Source of the DNA: Frateuria aurantia DSM 6220
GTDB lineage: Bacteria; Pseudomonadota; Gammaproteobacteria; Xanthomonadales; Rhodanobacteraceae
Assembly: GCF_000242255.2 (NCBI RefSeq)
Contig: NC_017033.1
Span: 124,001 to 188,000 of the forward strand
Length of the DNA stretch: 64,000 nucleotides
Direction of reading: 5' to 3'
Part shown: piece after piece, positions 27,886 through 36,541 of the stretch
Layout: each line of letters starts with the position of its first letter
Position numbering within the stretch: position 1 is the stretch's first letter
Notes under the pieces: generated by a model
Seen by the model: only the letters and a program-made list of their open reading frames with translations
Told to the model about the DNA's origin: nothing
The model's database searches: none
Translations under genes and position numbers: made by a program

Positions 27886-30336
27886 TTACTGACAGGCCTC
27901 GCAGTACTCGGGATTCTCCAGCGAGCAGAACACCGCGGCCTCGGCCTGCTGCTGATCAGCGGCAGGTGCAGCCGGTACCGGTGCCTGGTTCTGGCCGCCC
28001 ATGCCGACCGTGGTCTTGGCGATCTTGGTGGCCGGGCGCGAACGCAGGTAATACGTGGTCTTCAGGCCGGACTTCCAGGCGTACATGTACATCGAACTGA
28101 GCTGGCCGATGTTCGGATTTTCCATGAACAGGTTCAGCGACTGGCTCTGGTCGATATAGGCGCTGCGGGCGGCGGCCAGTTCGATCAAGGCCTTCTGCGG
28201 CAGCTCCCAGGTGGTGCGATAGATCAGGCGCAGCCGCTCGGGGATCGCCATGATGCCCTGGATCGAGCCTTCGGCCAGCTTGATCTGGTCGCGGATCTCG
28301 GCGGTCCACAGGCCCAGCGCCTTCAGCTCGTTGGACAGGTAGCGGTTCACCACCAGGAAGTCGCCGGACAGGGTTTCGCGCTTGAACAGGTTGGACACCT
28401 GCGGTTCGATGCACTCGTAGCAGCCGGCGATGGAAGCGATGGTGGCCGTCGGCGCGATCGCGATCAGCAGCGAGTTGCGCAGACCGTGCTGCTTGATCTT
28501 TTCGCGCAGCGCGTCCCAGCGGGCGGTGTCGGCCTGGCTGGCCTTGGGCCAGTAGTCGAACTGCAGCTCGCCGTTGGCGGCACGGGTTTCCGGGAAACCG
28601 GGATGGGCACCGTCCTGTTCGGCGATCTCGCAGGACTGGGCCAGGGCGTGGTAGTAGATTTCCTCGGAGATGCGGCTGGACAGATCCAGCGCTTCGGGGC
28701 TGTCGAAGGCCAGACGCAGCTTGAAGAACACGTCCTGCAGACCCATCAGACCCAGGCCGACCGGTCGCCATTTGCGGTTGGCCACGGCGGCGGTATCGAT
28801 CGGGTAGAAGTTCAGGTCGATGACGCGGTTCAGCTGACGCACGGCGGTGCGCACGGTGGTCCCCAGCTGTTCGAAGTTGAAGACGCCGTCCTGCACATGA
28901 CGGGACAGATTGACCGAACCCAGATTGCAGACCGCGGTTTCCTGAGCGTTGGTCACTTCCAGAATCTCGGTGCACAGATTGGAGAGGTGGATCACGTTCT
29001 CCGGCCGGGCGGTCTGGTTGCTGGTGGCGTTGGCACGGTCCTTGAATGTCATCCAGCCGTTGCCGGTCTGGGCCAGGGTCCGCAGCATGCGGGCATACAG
29101 ATCGCGGGCCTTGACGGTCTTCACGGCCAGGCCTTCGGCCTCGGCCTTGCGATAGGCCGCCTCGAAGGTCTCGCCCCAGGTATCGACGAAGTGGGGCACG
29201 ATCTTGGGATCGAACAGCGACCAGTTGCCGTCGGTCTCGACGCGGCGCATGAACTCGTCCGGCACCCAGTTGGCCAGGTTCAGGTTGTGGGTGCGGCGCT
29301 CGTGGTCACCGGTGTTGTCGCGCAGCTCGAGGAATTCCTCGATGTCGGCATGCCAGGTTTCCAGGTAGACGCAGGCCGCGCCCTTGCGCTTGCCGCCCTG
29401 GTTGACCGCGGCCACCGAGGCGTCCAGCGTCTTCAGCCAGGGTACCAGGCCGTTGGAATGGCCATTGGTGCCACGGATCAGCGAGCCGCGCGAACGCACC
29501 CGCGAGTAGGCCAGACCGATGCCGCCGGCGAACTTGCTGAGCTTGGCCACGTCGGCGTACTTGTCGTAGATCGATTCCAGCGAATCGGTCGGCGAGTCCA
29601 GCAGAAAGCAGGACGACAGCTGTTCGTGGGTGGTACCGGCATTGAACAGGGTCGGCGAACTGGCCAGATATTCCAGCGAGGACAGCAGACGATACAGTTC
29701 CAGGGTTTCGCCGATATCGCCGCCACCCAGCGCGCAGGCGATGCGCATAAAGAAGTAGGTGGGGGTTTCCAGCACCAGCCGGCTCTGCGGATGGCGCAGC
29801 AGGTAGCGGTCGTAGACGGTGCGCAGGCCGAAGTATTCGAAGCGGCGGGTGGTGTCCAGATCGATGGCGTCATTCAGCTTGCGGGCATGCAAGGCCACGA
29901 AGTCACGCAGGCGATCATTGAGAATGCCCAGCTCGACACCACGGGCCACCGACTGCGAAAAGCTCTGGATTTCCTGGCCGCTGACTTCCTTGTCGATAAA
30001 GGCGCCCAGCAGACGGGCAGCGAGCTGCCCGTATTCGGGTTCTTCCGAGGTCAGCGCGGCGGCGGTGCGGATCGACAGCTGATCCAGCTCCTTGGTGGTG
30101 GCGCCATCGTACAGGCCGCCGATGGTCTTCAGTGCGACCCGCATCGGATCGACGGCATGCAGGCCGTCGGCGCTGCGGGTGACGGCCTTCACGATCTTGT
30201 TGACATCGACCAGCTCGGTGACACCGCTGCGCTTGGTGATGCGCATCTGGCCCGGATTGTGCGGGGCGGTCAGATGAAACTCGGGCGCGTCGGTCTCGTC
30301 GCTGGAGGAGGGGACCGGGGTATCGAGGGGCTGCAT
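27886..30336 (-). CDS. nrdA: Ribonucleoside-diphosphate reductase class Ia, alpha subunit
   Basis: An 816-residue catalytic subunit. An N-terminal ATP-cone (VTELVDVNKIVKAVTRSADGL) indicates dATP feedback control. Active-site residues are visible: the first redox Cys in SSCFLLDSPTDSL, the Asn-Cys-Glu triad in NLCTEI, and the partner Cys in AVCNLGSVNL. The protein ends in EYCEACQ, the mobile thiol pair re-reduced by thioredoxin or glutaredoxin. ATG 30336 is preceded by AGGAG at 9 nt; an in-frame TTG 21 nt upstream is less likely. The upstream region contains two dyads with centres about 30 bp apart. Confidence 0.95.
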   Translation of the reverse strand: MQPLDTPVPSSSDETDAPEFHLTAPHNPGQMRITKRSGVTELVDVNKIVKAVTRSADGLHAVDPMRVALKTIGGLYDGATTKELDQLSIRTAAALTSEEPEYGQLAARLLGAFIDKEVSGQEIQSFSQSVARGVELGILNDRLRDFVALHARKLNDAIDLDTTRRFEYFGLRTVYDRYLLRHPQSRLVLETPTYFFMRIACALGGGDIGETLELYRLLSSLEYLASSPTLFNAGTTHEQLSSCFLLDSPTDSLESIYDKYADVAKLSKFAGGIGLAYSRVRSRGSLIRGTNGHSNGLVPWLKTLDASVAAVNQGGKRKGAACVYLETWHADIEEFLELRDNTGDHERRTHNLNLANWVPDEFMRRVETDGNWSLFDPKIVPHFVDTWGETFEAAYRKAEAEGLAVKTVKARDLYARMLRTLAQTGNGWMTFKDRANATSNQTARPENVIHLSNLCTEILEVTNAQETAVCNLGSVNLSRHVQDGVFNFEQLGTTVRTAVRQLNRVIDLNFYPIDTAAVANRKWRPVGLGLMGLQDVFFKLRLAFDSPEALDLSSRISEEIYYHALAQSCEIAEQDGAHPGFPETRAANGELQFDYWPKASQADTARWDALREKIKQHGLRNSLLIAIAPTATIASIAGCYECIEPQVSNLFKRETLSGDFLVVNRYLSNELKALGLWTAEIRDQIKLAEGSIQGIMAIPERLRLIYRTTWELPQKALIELAAARSAYIDQSQSLNLFMENPNIGQLSSMYMYAWKSGLKTTYYLRSRPATKIAKTTVGMGGQNQAPVPAAPAADQQQAEAAVFCSLENPEYCEACQ

Positions 30337-30466
30337 GCGGGCGTGACTCCTGGCCAATTCGGGCTGTGCTCCCTAGTGGAGCTTGGTGTGGACTGAAGTG
30401 GGCAGCCCTTCGGCGTACCCATGCCGACCTGGCCGCCGGCTGCGTCAGGTCAAGTTGTAGATCAAA

Positions 30467-30509
30467 CCCAACAGTTTGGGCAAGACCTGACATATTAACC
30501 CAAGGGGTT
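30467..30509. promoter_or_regulatory. Two dyads upstream of nrdA
   Basis: CCCAACAGTTTGGG (30467-30480) and AACCCAAGGGGTT (30497-30509) each have 5-bp palindromic arms. Their centres are about 30 bp, roughly three helical turns, apart. NrdR binds pairs of boxes about three turns apart ahead of nrd genes, but these sequences are far from the known AT-rich NrdR consensus. They could also belong to the divergent acyl-CoA synthetase gene. Confidence 0.3.
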
Positions 30510-30620
30510 GTGGTTGAGTATTCTTGACAATCGTCGCAGCTGCAATAGCGAACTGCTGTGGCTCTGCCGCTGTGGCGCTCCCTGACTGCACGGATGAGGT
30601 GATGCAGCTATGCTTGAGGC

Positions 30621-32330
30621 ATGACGACAGCCATACCGATTGCCAACGCCTTGAGCTATGTCCACGGGGCCTCATCACAGCCGCTGCTGGGCGAGACCAT
30701 CGGCGCCTTGTTGCGGCGGGTCGCGCAGACCTTCCCGCAGCGCCCGGCCCTGGTCGTATGTGATCAGCAGGTGCGGATGAATTATCGGCAGTTCGATGCC
30801 GAAGTGCAGCATGTGGCGGCGGGACTGCTGGCGCTGGGCCTGGAGCCGGGGGAGCGGATCGGGATCTGGGCGCCGAACCGGGCCGAATGGGTGCTGCTGC
30901 AGTTCGCCACCGCCCGCGCCGGCCTGATCCTGGTCAATATCAATCCGGCCTATCGGGCCCATGAGCTGGAATACGCGATCAACAAGGTCGGTTGCCGGGC
31001 ACTGGTGCTGCCCCGCCGCTTCAAGTCCTCGCATTATCTGCAGATCCTCGATGATCTGATCCCGGAACGACATGAATCGCGTCCGGGCGAGCTGCAGTCC
31101 CGGCGTCTGCCCGCTCTGCGCGAGCTGATCCTGCTGGATGAGCAGCCCGAGCCGGGCATGCGGCGCTGGTCGGAGCTGCGGGTGCTGGCCGACGAGGCCG
31201 CGCTGAGCCGGCTGGCCGAAGTGGAATCCGGCCTGGATTTCGACGATCCGGTGAATATCCAGTTCACTTCCGGCACGACCGGCGCGCCCAAGGGCGCGAC
31301 CCTGACCCATCACAATATCGTCAACAACGGTTTCTTTATCGGCGAGGCCATGCAGCTCACGGAGGCCGACCGGCTGTGTATTCCGGTGCCGTTCTATCAC
31401 TGCTTCGGCATGGTGCTGGGCAATATGGCGGCGGTTACCCACGGCGCCTGCATGGTGATTCCCGGCGAGGGTTTCGACGTGCTGGCGACCCTGCAGGCCG
31501 TGGCCGCCGAGCGTTGCACCGCCTTGCATGGGGTGCCGACCATGTTCATTGCCGAGCTGGAGCATCCGCGTTTTCACGAGTTTGACCTGTCCAGCCTGCG
31601 CACCGGCATCATGGCCGGCTCGACCTGCCCGATCGAGGTGATGCGCCGGGTCGTCAATGAAATGCATATGCGCGATATCACCATCGCTTACGGCATGACC
31701 GAGACCAGCCCGGTCAGCTTCCAGAGCATCCCTGCCGATCCGCTGGCCCGACGGGTGGAGAGCGTGGGCCGGGTCCACCCGCATCTGGAGGTCAAGCTGG
31801 TGGACGAGCTCGGCCATATCGTGCCGCGCGGGGTGCCGGGCGAACTGTGCACCCGCGGCTATTCGGTGATGCTCGGCTACTGGGACGACAGGATCCGTAC
31901 CGCCGAGGCGATCGACCGCGGCGGCTGGATGCATACCGGCGATCTGGCGGTACTGGACGATGAGGGTTACGCGCGTATCGTCGGCCGGCTCAAGGACATG
32001 ATCATTCGTGGTGGCGAGAACATCTATCCGCGAGAGATCGAGGAGTTCCTGTATACCCATCCGGCGATCAAGGATGTGCAGATCTTCGGCGTGGCCGATC
32101 AGCGTTTCGGCGAGCAGGTCTGTGCCTGGATCCAGCTGCGCGAGGGCTGCACCACGTCGGTGGAGGAGCTGCAGCATTACTGCCGCAGGCACATCGCCTA
32201 TTACAAGGTGCCGCACCATATCCGCTTCGTGGACAGCTTCCCCATGACGGTGACCGGCAAGGTCCAGAAGTATCTGATGCGCGAGACGATGGAGCGCGAG
32301 CTGAAGCCGGCTGAAACCGTGGACGGTTGA
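30621..32330 (+). CDS. AMP-binding fatty-acyl-CoA synthetase
   Basis: A 569-residue member of the adenylate-forming family. The P-loop motif is [18 protein letters not shown], the A5 motif [11 protein letters not shown], the adenylate-binding HTGDLA, and the hinge [21 protein letters not shown]; the catalytic Lys is in TVTGKVQKY near the C-terminus. This composition matches the medium/long-chain acyl-CoA synthetases annotated as AMP-binding protein or FadD-like. It activates a carboxylic acid to its CoA thioester; chain length is not predictable here. ATG 30621 opens divergently from nrdA. Confidence 0.88.
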   Translation: MTTAIPIANALSYVHGASSQPLLGETIGALLRRVAQTFPQRPALVVCDQQVRMNYRQFDAEVQHVAAGLLALGLEPGERIGIWAPNRAEWVLLQFATARAGLILVNINPAYRAHELEYAINKVGCRALVLPRRFKSSHYLQILDDLIPERHESRPGELQSRRLPALRELILLDEQPEPGMRRWSELRVLADEAALSRLAEVESGLDFDDPVNIQFTSGTTGAPKGATLTHHNIVNNGFFIGEAMQLTEADRLCIPVPFYHCFGMVLGNMAAVTHGACMVIPGEGFDVLATLQAVAAERCTALHGVPTMFIAELEHPRFHEFDLSSLRTGIMAGSTCPIEVMRRVVNEMHMRDITIAYGMTETSPVSFQSIPADPLARRVESVGRVHPHLEVKLVDELGHIVPRGVPGELCTRGYSVMLGYWDDRIRTAEAIDRGGWMHTGDLAVLDDEGYARIVGRLKDMIIRGGENIYPREIEEFLYTHPAIKDVQIFGVADQRFGEQVCAWIQLREGCTTSVEELQHYCRRHIAYYKVPHHIRFVDSFPMTVTGKVQKYLMRETMERELKPAETVDG

Positions 32331-32418
32331 CGATGCTGGCATGACTTGTCCCGCAGGGGCGGTCATCCGATCATGGCGGCGGGCCGATCCGGTCCTGTGG
32401 ATGAAGGGTGCAGCGACG

Positions 32419-32694
32419 ATGGGCCATGGCAAACAGATGATCAACGGAGTGGCGCTGGCTACGGCGATGGCCGGCCTGCTGGCGGCGACGGTACCGTCGG
32501 TGGCGGCGGCGAGTCCGGCCACGATCAAGTGCGAGCACTCCAATGCCTGCAAGGGCCAGAGCGCGTGCGCCACGGCCAGAAACGGCTGTCAGGGCCAGAA
32601 CAGCTGCAAGGGCCAAGGCTATACCCTGCAGAAGTCCAAGGCTGATTGCGAGGCGGCCCAGGCCGCGGTGAAGTCCAAGCCTGGCGGCAAGTGA
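32419..32694 (+). CDS. bufA2: Bufferin precursor peptide (BufA2-type, Cys-rich, with signal peptide)
   Basis: A 91-residue precursor. Residues 1-30 form a signal peptide (MINGVALATAMAGLLAATV ... VAAA). The mature part has six cysteines (38, 44, 50, 57, 63, 77) in repeating C-K/Q-G-Q units (CKGQSAC, CQGQNSC, CKGQGY). This matches the second type of bufferin precursor, ribosomally made periplasmic copper-binding peptides in which an MNIO enzyme turns cysteines into thiooxazole groups (family knowledge). The next two genes are the expected enzyme and partner. ATG 32419 follows AAGGGTG; in-frame ATGs at 32401 and 32437 are alternatives. The stop overlaps the GTG start of the next gene (GTGA). Confidence 0.85.
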   Translation: MGHGKQMINGVALATAMAGLLAATVPSVAAASPATIKCEHSNACKGQSACATARNGCQGQNSCKGQGYTLQKSKADCEAAQAAVKSKPGGK

Positions 32695-33575
32695 ACCCTG
32701 GTCCGGTCCGGCTGCCGGGGCTGGGCTTTGGCCTGGGTTTGCGGCCGCCGCATTACGAGGCCTTGCTGGGACGTCCGCTGGAGGCCGAAGACCGCCGGTG
32801 GTCACGGCCACGGGTGGACTGGCTGGAAATCATCAGCGAGAACCACCTGCGTGCCGGCGGTCGTCCGGCGGCATGGCTGGAGGCCTTGCGTGCCGACTAT
32901 CCGATGGCGATGCATGGCGTGTCGCTGTCGATCGGCGGCACGGATCCGCTGGACCTCGACTATCTCGATGACCTGCGCCAGCTGGCCGACCGGCTGGAGG
33001 TGGCCTGGGTTTCCGACCATCTGTGCTGGACCGGGGTGGATGGCATCAAACTGCATGATCTGCTGCCCTTGCCGTTGACCGGGGCAACGCTGCAGCATGT
33101 GGCGGAGCGGGTGGCCCGGGTCCAGGATCGCCTGCAGCGCCGGCTTGTGCTGGAAAATGTTTCCAGCTATCTCCGTTGCGGGCAGGATCAGTATGGCGAG
33201 CACGAGTTTCTTGCCGCGCTGGCCACGCGGGCCGATTGCCTGCTGTTGCTGGACCTCAACAATATCGTGGTCAGCAGTCATCATGGCGGCATCCGCCCCG
33301 GGGATTATCTGCAGGCGATGCCGGTCGATCGCGTGCAGCAGTTTCATCTGGCCGGCCAGGTCGCCGGCCAGAGCGTGAAGATCGATACCCATGACGGCGC
33401 CGTCAGTGCGCCGGTATGGGAGCTGTATGTACAGGCACTGCAACGATTCGGGCCGATCTCCACGCTGCTGGAGCGCGATGCGCGGATTCCGCCACTGGCC
33501 GAGCTGGTGCAGGAGCTGGACCAGGCTCGCCGGATCGCGGCCCGGGCCGATGCCGCCCAGAGGCCCGGTGCATGA
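32691..33575 (+). CDS. bufB: Bufferin maturase, DUF692/MNIO family (BufB)
   Basis: A 294-residue multinuclear non-haem iron oxygenase of the MbnB/DUF692 type, with a TIM-barrel. Likely metal ligands are in WLEIISENHL, MHGVSLSIGG, VSDHLCW, LVLENVSSYL, LLLDLNNIVVSS, QFHLAGQ and KIDTHDGAVSAPVWELY, all conserved motifs of the family. These enzymes modify cysteines of a precursor peptide; here the precursor is the gene directly upstream. The GTG at 32691 overlaps the precursor's stop, and the end overlaps bufC by ATGA, so the three genes are made together. Confidence 0.9.
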   Translation: MNPGPVRLPGLGFGLGLRPPHYEALLGRPLEAEDRRWSRPRVDWLEIISENHLRAGGRPAAWLEALRADYPMAMHGVSLSIGGTDPLDLDYLDDLRQLADRLEVAWVSDHLCWTGVDGIKLHDLLPLPLTGATLQHVAERVARVQDRLQRRLVLENVSSYLRCGQDQYGEHEFLAALATRADCLLLLDLNNIVVSSHHGGIRPGDYLQAMPVDRVQQFHLAGQVAGQSVKIDTHDGAVSAPVWELYVQALQRFGPISTLLERDARIPPLAELVQELDQARRIAARADAAQRPGA

Positions 33576-34369
33576 CGGGGCTGCTGGAATGGCAGCGTGC
33601 GCTGCAGGCGCATATTCTGGATGGGGGTATGACGGTGAGCGGGCTGCTGGCCACGGATACCGATCAGACCACGGGGCTGGACATTTATGTCGAAGCCTAT
33701 CGAAACCGCCTGCTGGAGGCGCTGACCAGTCTATATCCGGGTTTGCAGGCGCTGGCCGGTGACACGGTCCTGTTGCGGTTCATTGCCGAGCATCCGCCAC
33801 GGGTGGCCAATCTGCGCTGGTACGGCGGGGCCCTGGCCGAATGGCTGCGCAGCCGCAAGCCTCCATGCCCCGCCGTCTGGCCTGCCATGGCCGAGCTGGA
33901 GTGGGCGCTGGCCATGGTGTACGAGGCCGGGGATGTTGCGTTGGCGCATCGCGGGGATCTGGCCGGATTGCCTGCCATCGACTGGCCGCGGCTGGTATTG
34001 CGGCCAGTGCCGGGCTGGCGCCTGCTGCGGCTGCCTGCAGATCTGGTCGCGCGACGTCACCTGTTGCTGGATGGCCTGGCGGCGGGCGATCTGATCCCGG
34101 CCGGACCGGTTGTGGCGGAGCGTGACGGTGTCTTGCCGTTCTGGGTGATATGGCGTCAGGGGCTGGTGGTGCAGCAGTGTGTGCTGGGGACTGAAGAGGC
34201 GGTGCTGGCGCAGGCCCTGCAGGATGGCGAATCCCTGGCGCGGCTGTGCGAGCGACTGGCCTGCTTGCATCCGGCTCGGGAAGTGCCTGCCCGGTTGCTG
34301 GGCTGGATCGAGTTGTGGCTGGGACAGGCCTGGCTGGGCGCGATCGAGCTGCCCCCGCACCCGGCCTGA
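33572..34369 (+). CDS. bufC: Bufferin maturation partner, DUF2063 family (BufC, MbnC-like)
   Basis: A 265-residue protein. The N-terminal DUF2063 domain is recognised by LLEWQRALQAHILDG and the segment YVEAYRNRLLEALTSLYPGLQALAGD ... FIAEHPPR; the C-terminal part is less conserved. In MbnBC and related systems the equivalent protein binds the precursor and the MNIO enzyme and is needed for modification. It starts inside the bufB stop (ATGA) and ends 10 nt before the convergent ZIP transporter gene. Confidence 0.88.
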   Translation: MTGLLEWQRALQAHILDGGMTVSGLLATDTDQTTGLDIYVEAYRNRLLEALTSLYPGLQALAGDTVLLRFIAEHPPRVANLRWYGGALAEWLRSRKPPCPAVWPAMAELEWALAMVYEAGDVALAHRGDLAGLPAIDWPRLVLRPVPGWRLLRLPADLVARRHLLLDGLAAGDLIPAGPVVAERDGVLPFWVIWRQGLVVQQCVLGTEEAVLAQALQDGESLARLCERLACLHPAREVPARLLGWIELWLGQAWLGAIELPPHPA

Positions 34370-34379
34370 GCGGATCGGC

Positions 34380-35123
34380 TCAGCCGACCGTGGCCTTGAG
34401 CAGCCACATCGCGGCAGCGCCGATGCAGGTGCCGCCCCACAGGGGCCGGCTGGTATGTCGTGCCGTGGAACGCTGCACCGCGGGAATGATGTCGATGCAG
34501 ACCAGGTACACGGTGGCGCCTGCAGCGAAGGCCAGTACCGCGCCCAGCAGATAATCGGGCAGGTGGCTCAAGGCCACGCCGGCAAGTGCACCGATCGGTA
34601 CCCCGATGGTGGTCATCAGCGAGCGCACGAAAGCCTGACGTGGCGTGTAGCCGGCACCGATCAGAACCCCGGCATTGGCGATCTCGCGCGGCAGTTCGTG
34701 CAGCAGAATGGCGGCGGCCACCATCAGGCCGACATGCTCGTTGACCGCGAAACTGCTGCCGATCACCAGCCCGTCAACGGTATGGTGAAAGGCATCGTTG
34801 AACAGGTCCATGTAACCCAGGCTGGAAATCGAGGTCTGCGGGCGATGCCGGTCCAGCAGATGTTCCAGACCCAGTGAAAGCAGCAGGCCCAGCAGCATGG
34901 CTTCACCCAGATATTCCGGGCTCAGATGATGGTGCCCGGCTTCAGGCAGCATATGCAGCAGTGCATCGCCAAGCAGCAGGCCGGCCGCCAGCGACTGCAG
35001 CCAGGGCAGGCACCGCTGGAGGCGGACCGGCCGGACCCCGACCAGACTGCGGGTGCATAGTGCGGCAGCTGTCACGGCAAGGCTGGTCAGCAAAACGTCC
35101 TTGAAATCGACCGCCTGCACCAT
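34380..35123 (-). CDS. ZIP family metal (zinc) transporter
   Basis: A 247-residue inner-membrane permease with about eight helices. The helix 4 and 5 signatures are NDAFHHTVDGLVIG and LLHELPREIANAGVLIGAGY, carrying the His/Glu/Asp residues of the binuclear metal site. A His-rich loop (PEAGHHHLSPEYL) lies near residues 60-70. It should import Zn(II) or a similar divalent ion. ATG 35123 is used; the Zur-like palindrome begins 24 nt upstream, which fits induction on zinc starvation. Its 3' end faces the bufferin operon. Confidence 0.88.
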   Translation of the reverse strand: MVQAVDFKDVLLTSLAVTAAALCTRSLVGVRPVRLQRCLPWLQSLAAGLLLGDALLHMLPEAGHHHLSPEYLGEAMLLGLLLSLGLEHLLDRHRPQTSISSLGYMDLFNDAFHHTVDGLVIGSSFAVNEHVGLMVAAAILLHELPREIANAGVLIGAGYTPRQAFVRSLMTTIGVPIGALAGVALSHLPDYLLGAVLAFAAGATVYLVCIDIIPAVQRSTARHTSRPLWGGTCIGAAAMWLLKATVG

Positions 35124-35147
35124 GGTATAGTCACACGTTGATATCTC

Positions 35148-35166
35148 GATGTTATATTGTAACATC
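35148..35166. promoter_or_regulatory. Zur-box-like palindrome between the ZIP transporter and the M23 operon
   Basis: GATGTTATATTGTAACATC has 8 of 9 base pairs symmetric and carries the core of the gammaproteobacterial Zur site (TGTTATA-N-TATAACA type). It lies 24 nt ahead of the ZIP gene and 35 nt ahead of the M23 gene, so one bound repressor dimer pair could close both promoters when zinc is plentiful. A near-identical site stands at 40748-40768. Confidence 0.8.
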
Positions 35167-35201
35167 AATACTTGAACGGTGTGAACGTTGAGGGTTGTGG
35201 C

Positions 35202-36536
35202 ATGAAGCAGGTGGTGTGGGGCACGGTACTGTTGCTGGCGTCCGGATGGTGTCAGTCGCAGGCGGCCGAACCCGGTCCTTCCTGCACGGTCCGGCAAGTC
35301 ACCATTCCGACAGGCAGCGATGCGATTCACAGCATGCGCCAGGTCGGTGTCGACCGACATCAGTTCATGACCTGGTTCCGCCATGCCGGCCGCAGCATGC
35401 GCCATTCGCTGCGGCGATTGCGGCCCGGCGAGAGTCTGGATGTCTGCCTGCGCGACAATGGCGATCTGCAGTCCCTGCAGCCGACTCCCAGGTCCGGTCA
35501 TGCCGCCGCTCGTCAGCCGTCCGGCGGCGACAAGCGTTTCGCGGGCGTCGTCGCGCGGATCTGGTCGCACCAGGAGGCAGTGGCGGGCTTTGCCGGAGTG
35601 ACCGCCTCGGTCTGGCCGGGATCGCTGGCGCAAGCCGGATTCAAGGGTGTGCAAGGCTCGGTCCGCACCGTGATGTTGGCCGATACCCCGGCCAAGGCAC
35701 GGGCTTCCGCGGCCGCCACCGCGGTGGCCAGCACCCGGATCGCGGATGCCGTCGGCCATGCGCAGCTGCGCACCACCGAACTCAAGACCGGTCATCTGCT
35801 GAAGCGCGAGCTGGCGCACTACCTGGGCAACCATCTGGTGGTGGCGGCGCTGGCCGACTACGTGCATCAGCAATGGCATCTCCCGTCGCGTCTGCCCAAG
35901 GGCAGCCTGTGCACGGTGGCGATGCGGCCGGGCAAGGGTGACAGCAAGCATTTGCAGCTGGCCTATCTGCAGGTCGATTACCGCGGGCACCGGCACCGGG
36001 TCTATCACTATGTGGATGCCAAGGGGCATCAGTATGTGGTGGGATCCCGCGGCGAGGGGTATCGCGTGGTAGCGCCGGCACAGCCGGTCCGCTATACCCG
36101 GATCTCCTCGGGCTGGGGCTGGCGGATCCAGCCGGTGCTGGGCGGCAATGAGTTCCACCATGGCATCGATTATGCGGCGCCGGCGGGGACGCCGATCCGG
36201 GCCAGTATGGACGGCGTCGTCGAGATATCGGGCTGGCACGGCAACTACGGCCGCCTGGTCGAAATTCGTCACACCGCGGGGGTCAGCACCCGTTACGGCC
36301 ATCTGCGAGGTTTCGCCGCCAACGTCCATGTCGGCAGCCATGTGCATCGCGGTGAGGTGATCGGTTATGTCGGCGCCAGCGGGCTGTCGACCGGGCCGCA
36401 CTTGTATTACGAAATCTGGCAGCGTGGCCAGCGGATCAATCCGTTGACCCACAAGGCCTTGATGGTCGCGAGCAGTCTGCCGGCCTCCGAGCGGATCGCC
36501 TTCGACCGTTATGTCGATCAGCAGGCGATGCGCTGA
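35202..36536 (+). CDS. M23 family peptidoglycan endopeptidase-like protein, probably Zur-controlled
   Basis: A 444-residue exported protein. ATG 35202 follows GAGGG and gives a signal peptide (VVWGTVLLLASGWCQSQAAE). A long N-terminal region is followed by a C-terminal LytM/M23 domain. Its zinc site should be His and Asp in HHGIDY (His319, Asp323) and the HxH motif. His367 in RYGHLRG and His400 are present, but His400-Leu-Tyr402 replaces the usual HLH, so the third zinc ligand is Tyr. In Vibrio cholerae a Zur-repressed M23 enzyme (ShyB) serves under zinc starvation; this gene may play that role or be a non-catalytic activator. It starts a three-gene operon. Confidence 0.85.
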   Translation: MKQVVWGTVLLLASGWCQSQAAEPGPSCTVRQVTIPTGSDAIHSMRQVGVDRHQFMTWFRHAGRSMRHSLRRLRPGESLDVCLRDNGDLQSLQPTPRSGHAAARQPSGGDKRFAGVVARIWSHQEAVAGFAGVTASVWPGSLAQAGFKGVQGSVRTVMLADTPAKARASAAATAVASTRIADAVGHAQLRTTELKTGHLLKRELAHYLGNHLVVAALADYVHQQWHLPSRLPKGSLCTVAMRPGKGDSKHLQLAYLQVDYRGHRHRVYHYVDAKGHQYVVGSRGEGYRVVAPAQPVRYTRISSGWGWRIQPVLGGNEFHHGIDYAAPAGTPIRASMDGVVEISGWHGNYGRLVEIRHTAGVSTRYGHLRGFAANVHVGSHVHRGEVIGYVGASGLSTGPHLYYEIWQRGQRINPLTHKALMVASSLPASERIAFDRYVDQQAMR

Positions 36537-36541
36537 GCCCG

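Noticed and set aside
27454-30396. A 980-codon open frame on the plus strand opposite nrdA and nrdB
   Set aside because: It is a mirror of high-GC codon usage; both strands' real genes have full motifs and ribosome sites, and this frame has neither.
33416-33571. Longer N-terminus for the DUF2063 gene
   Set aside because: It lies inside bufB. The ATG at 33572, overlapping the bufB stop, gives the family's usual start.
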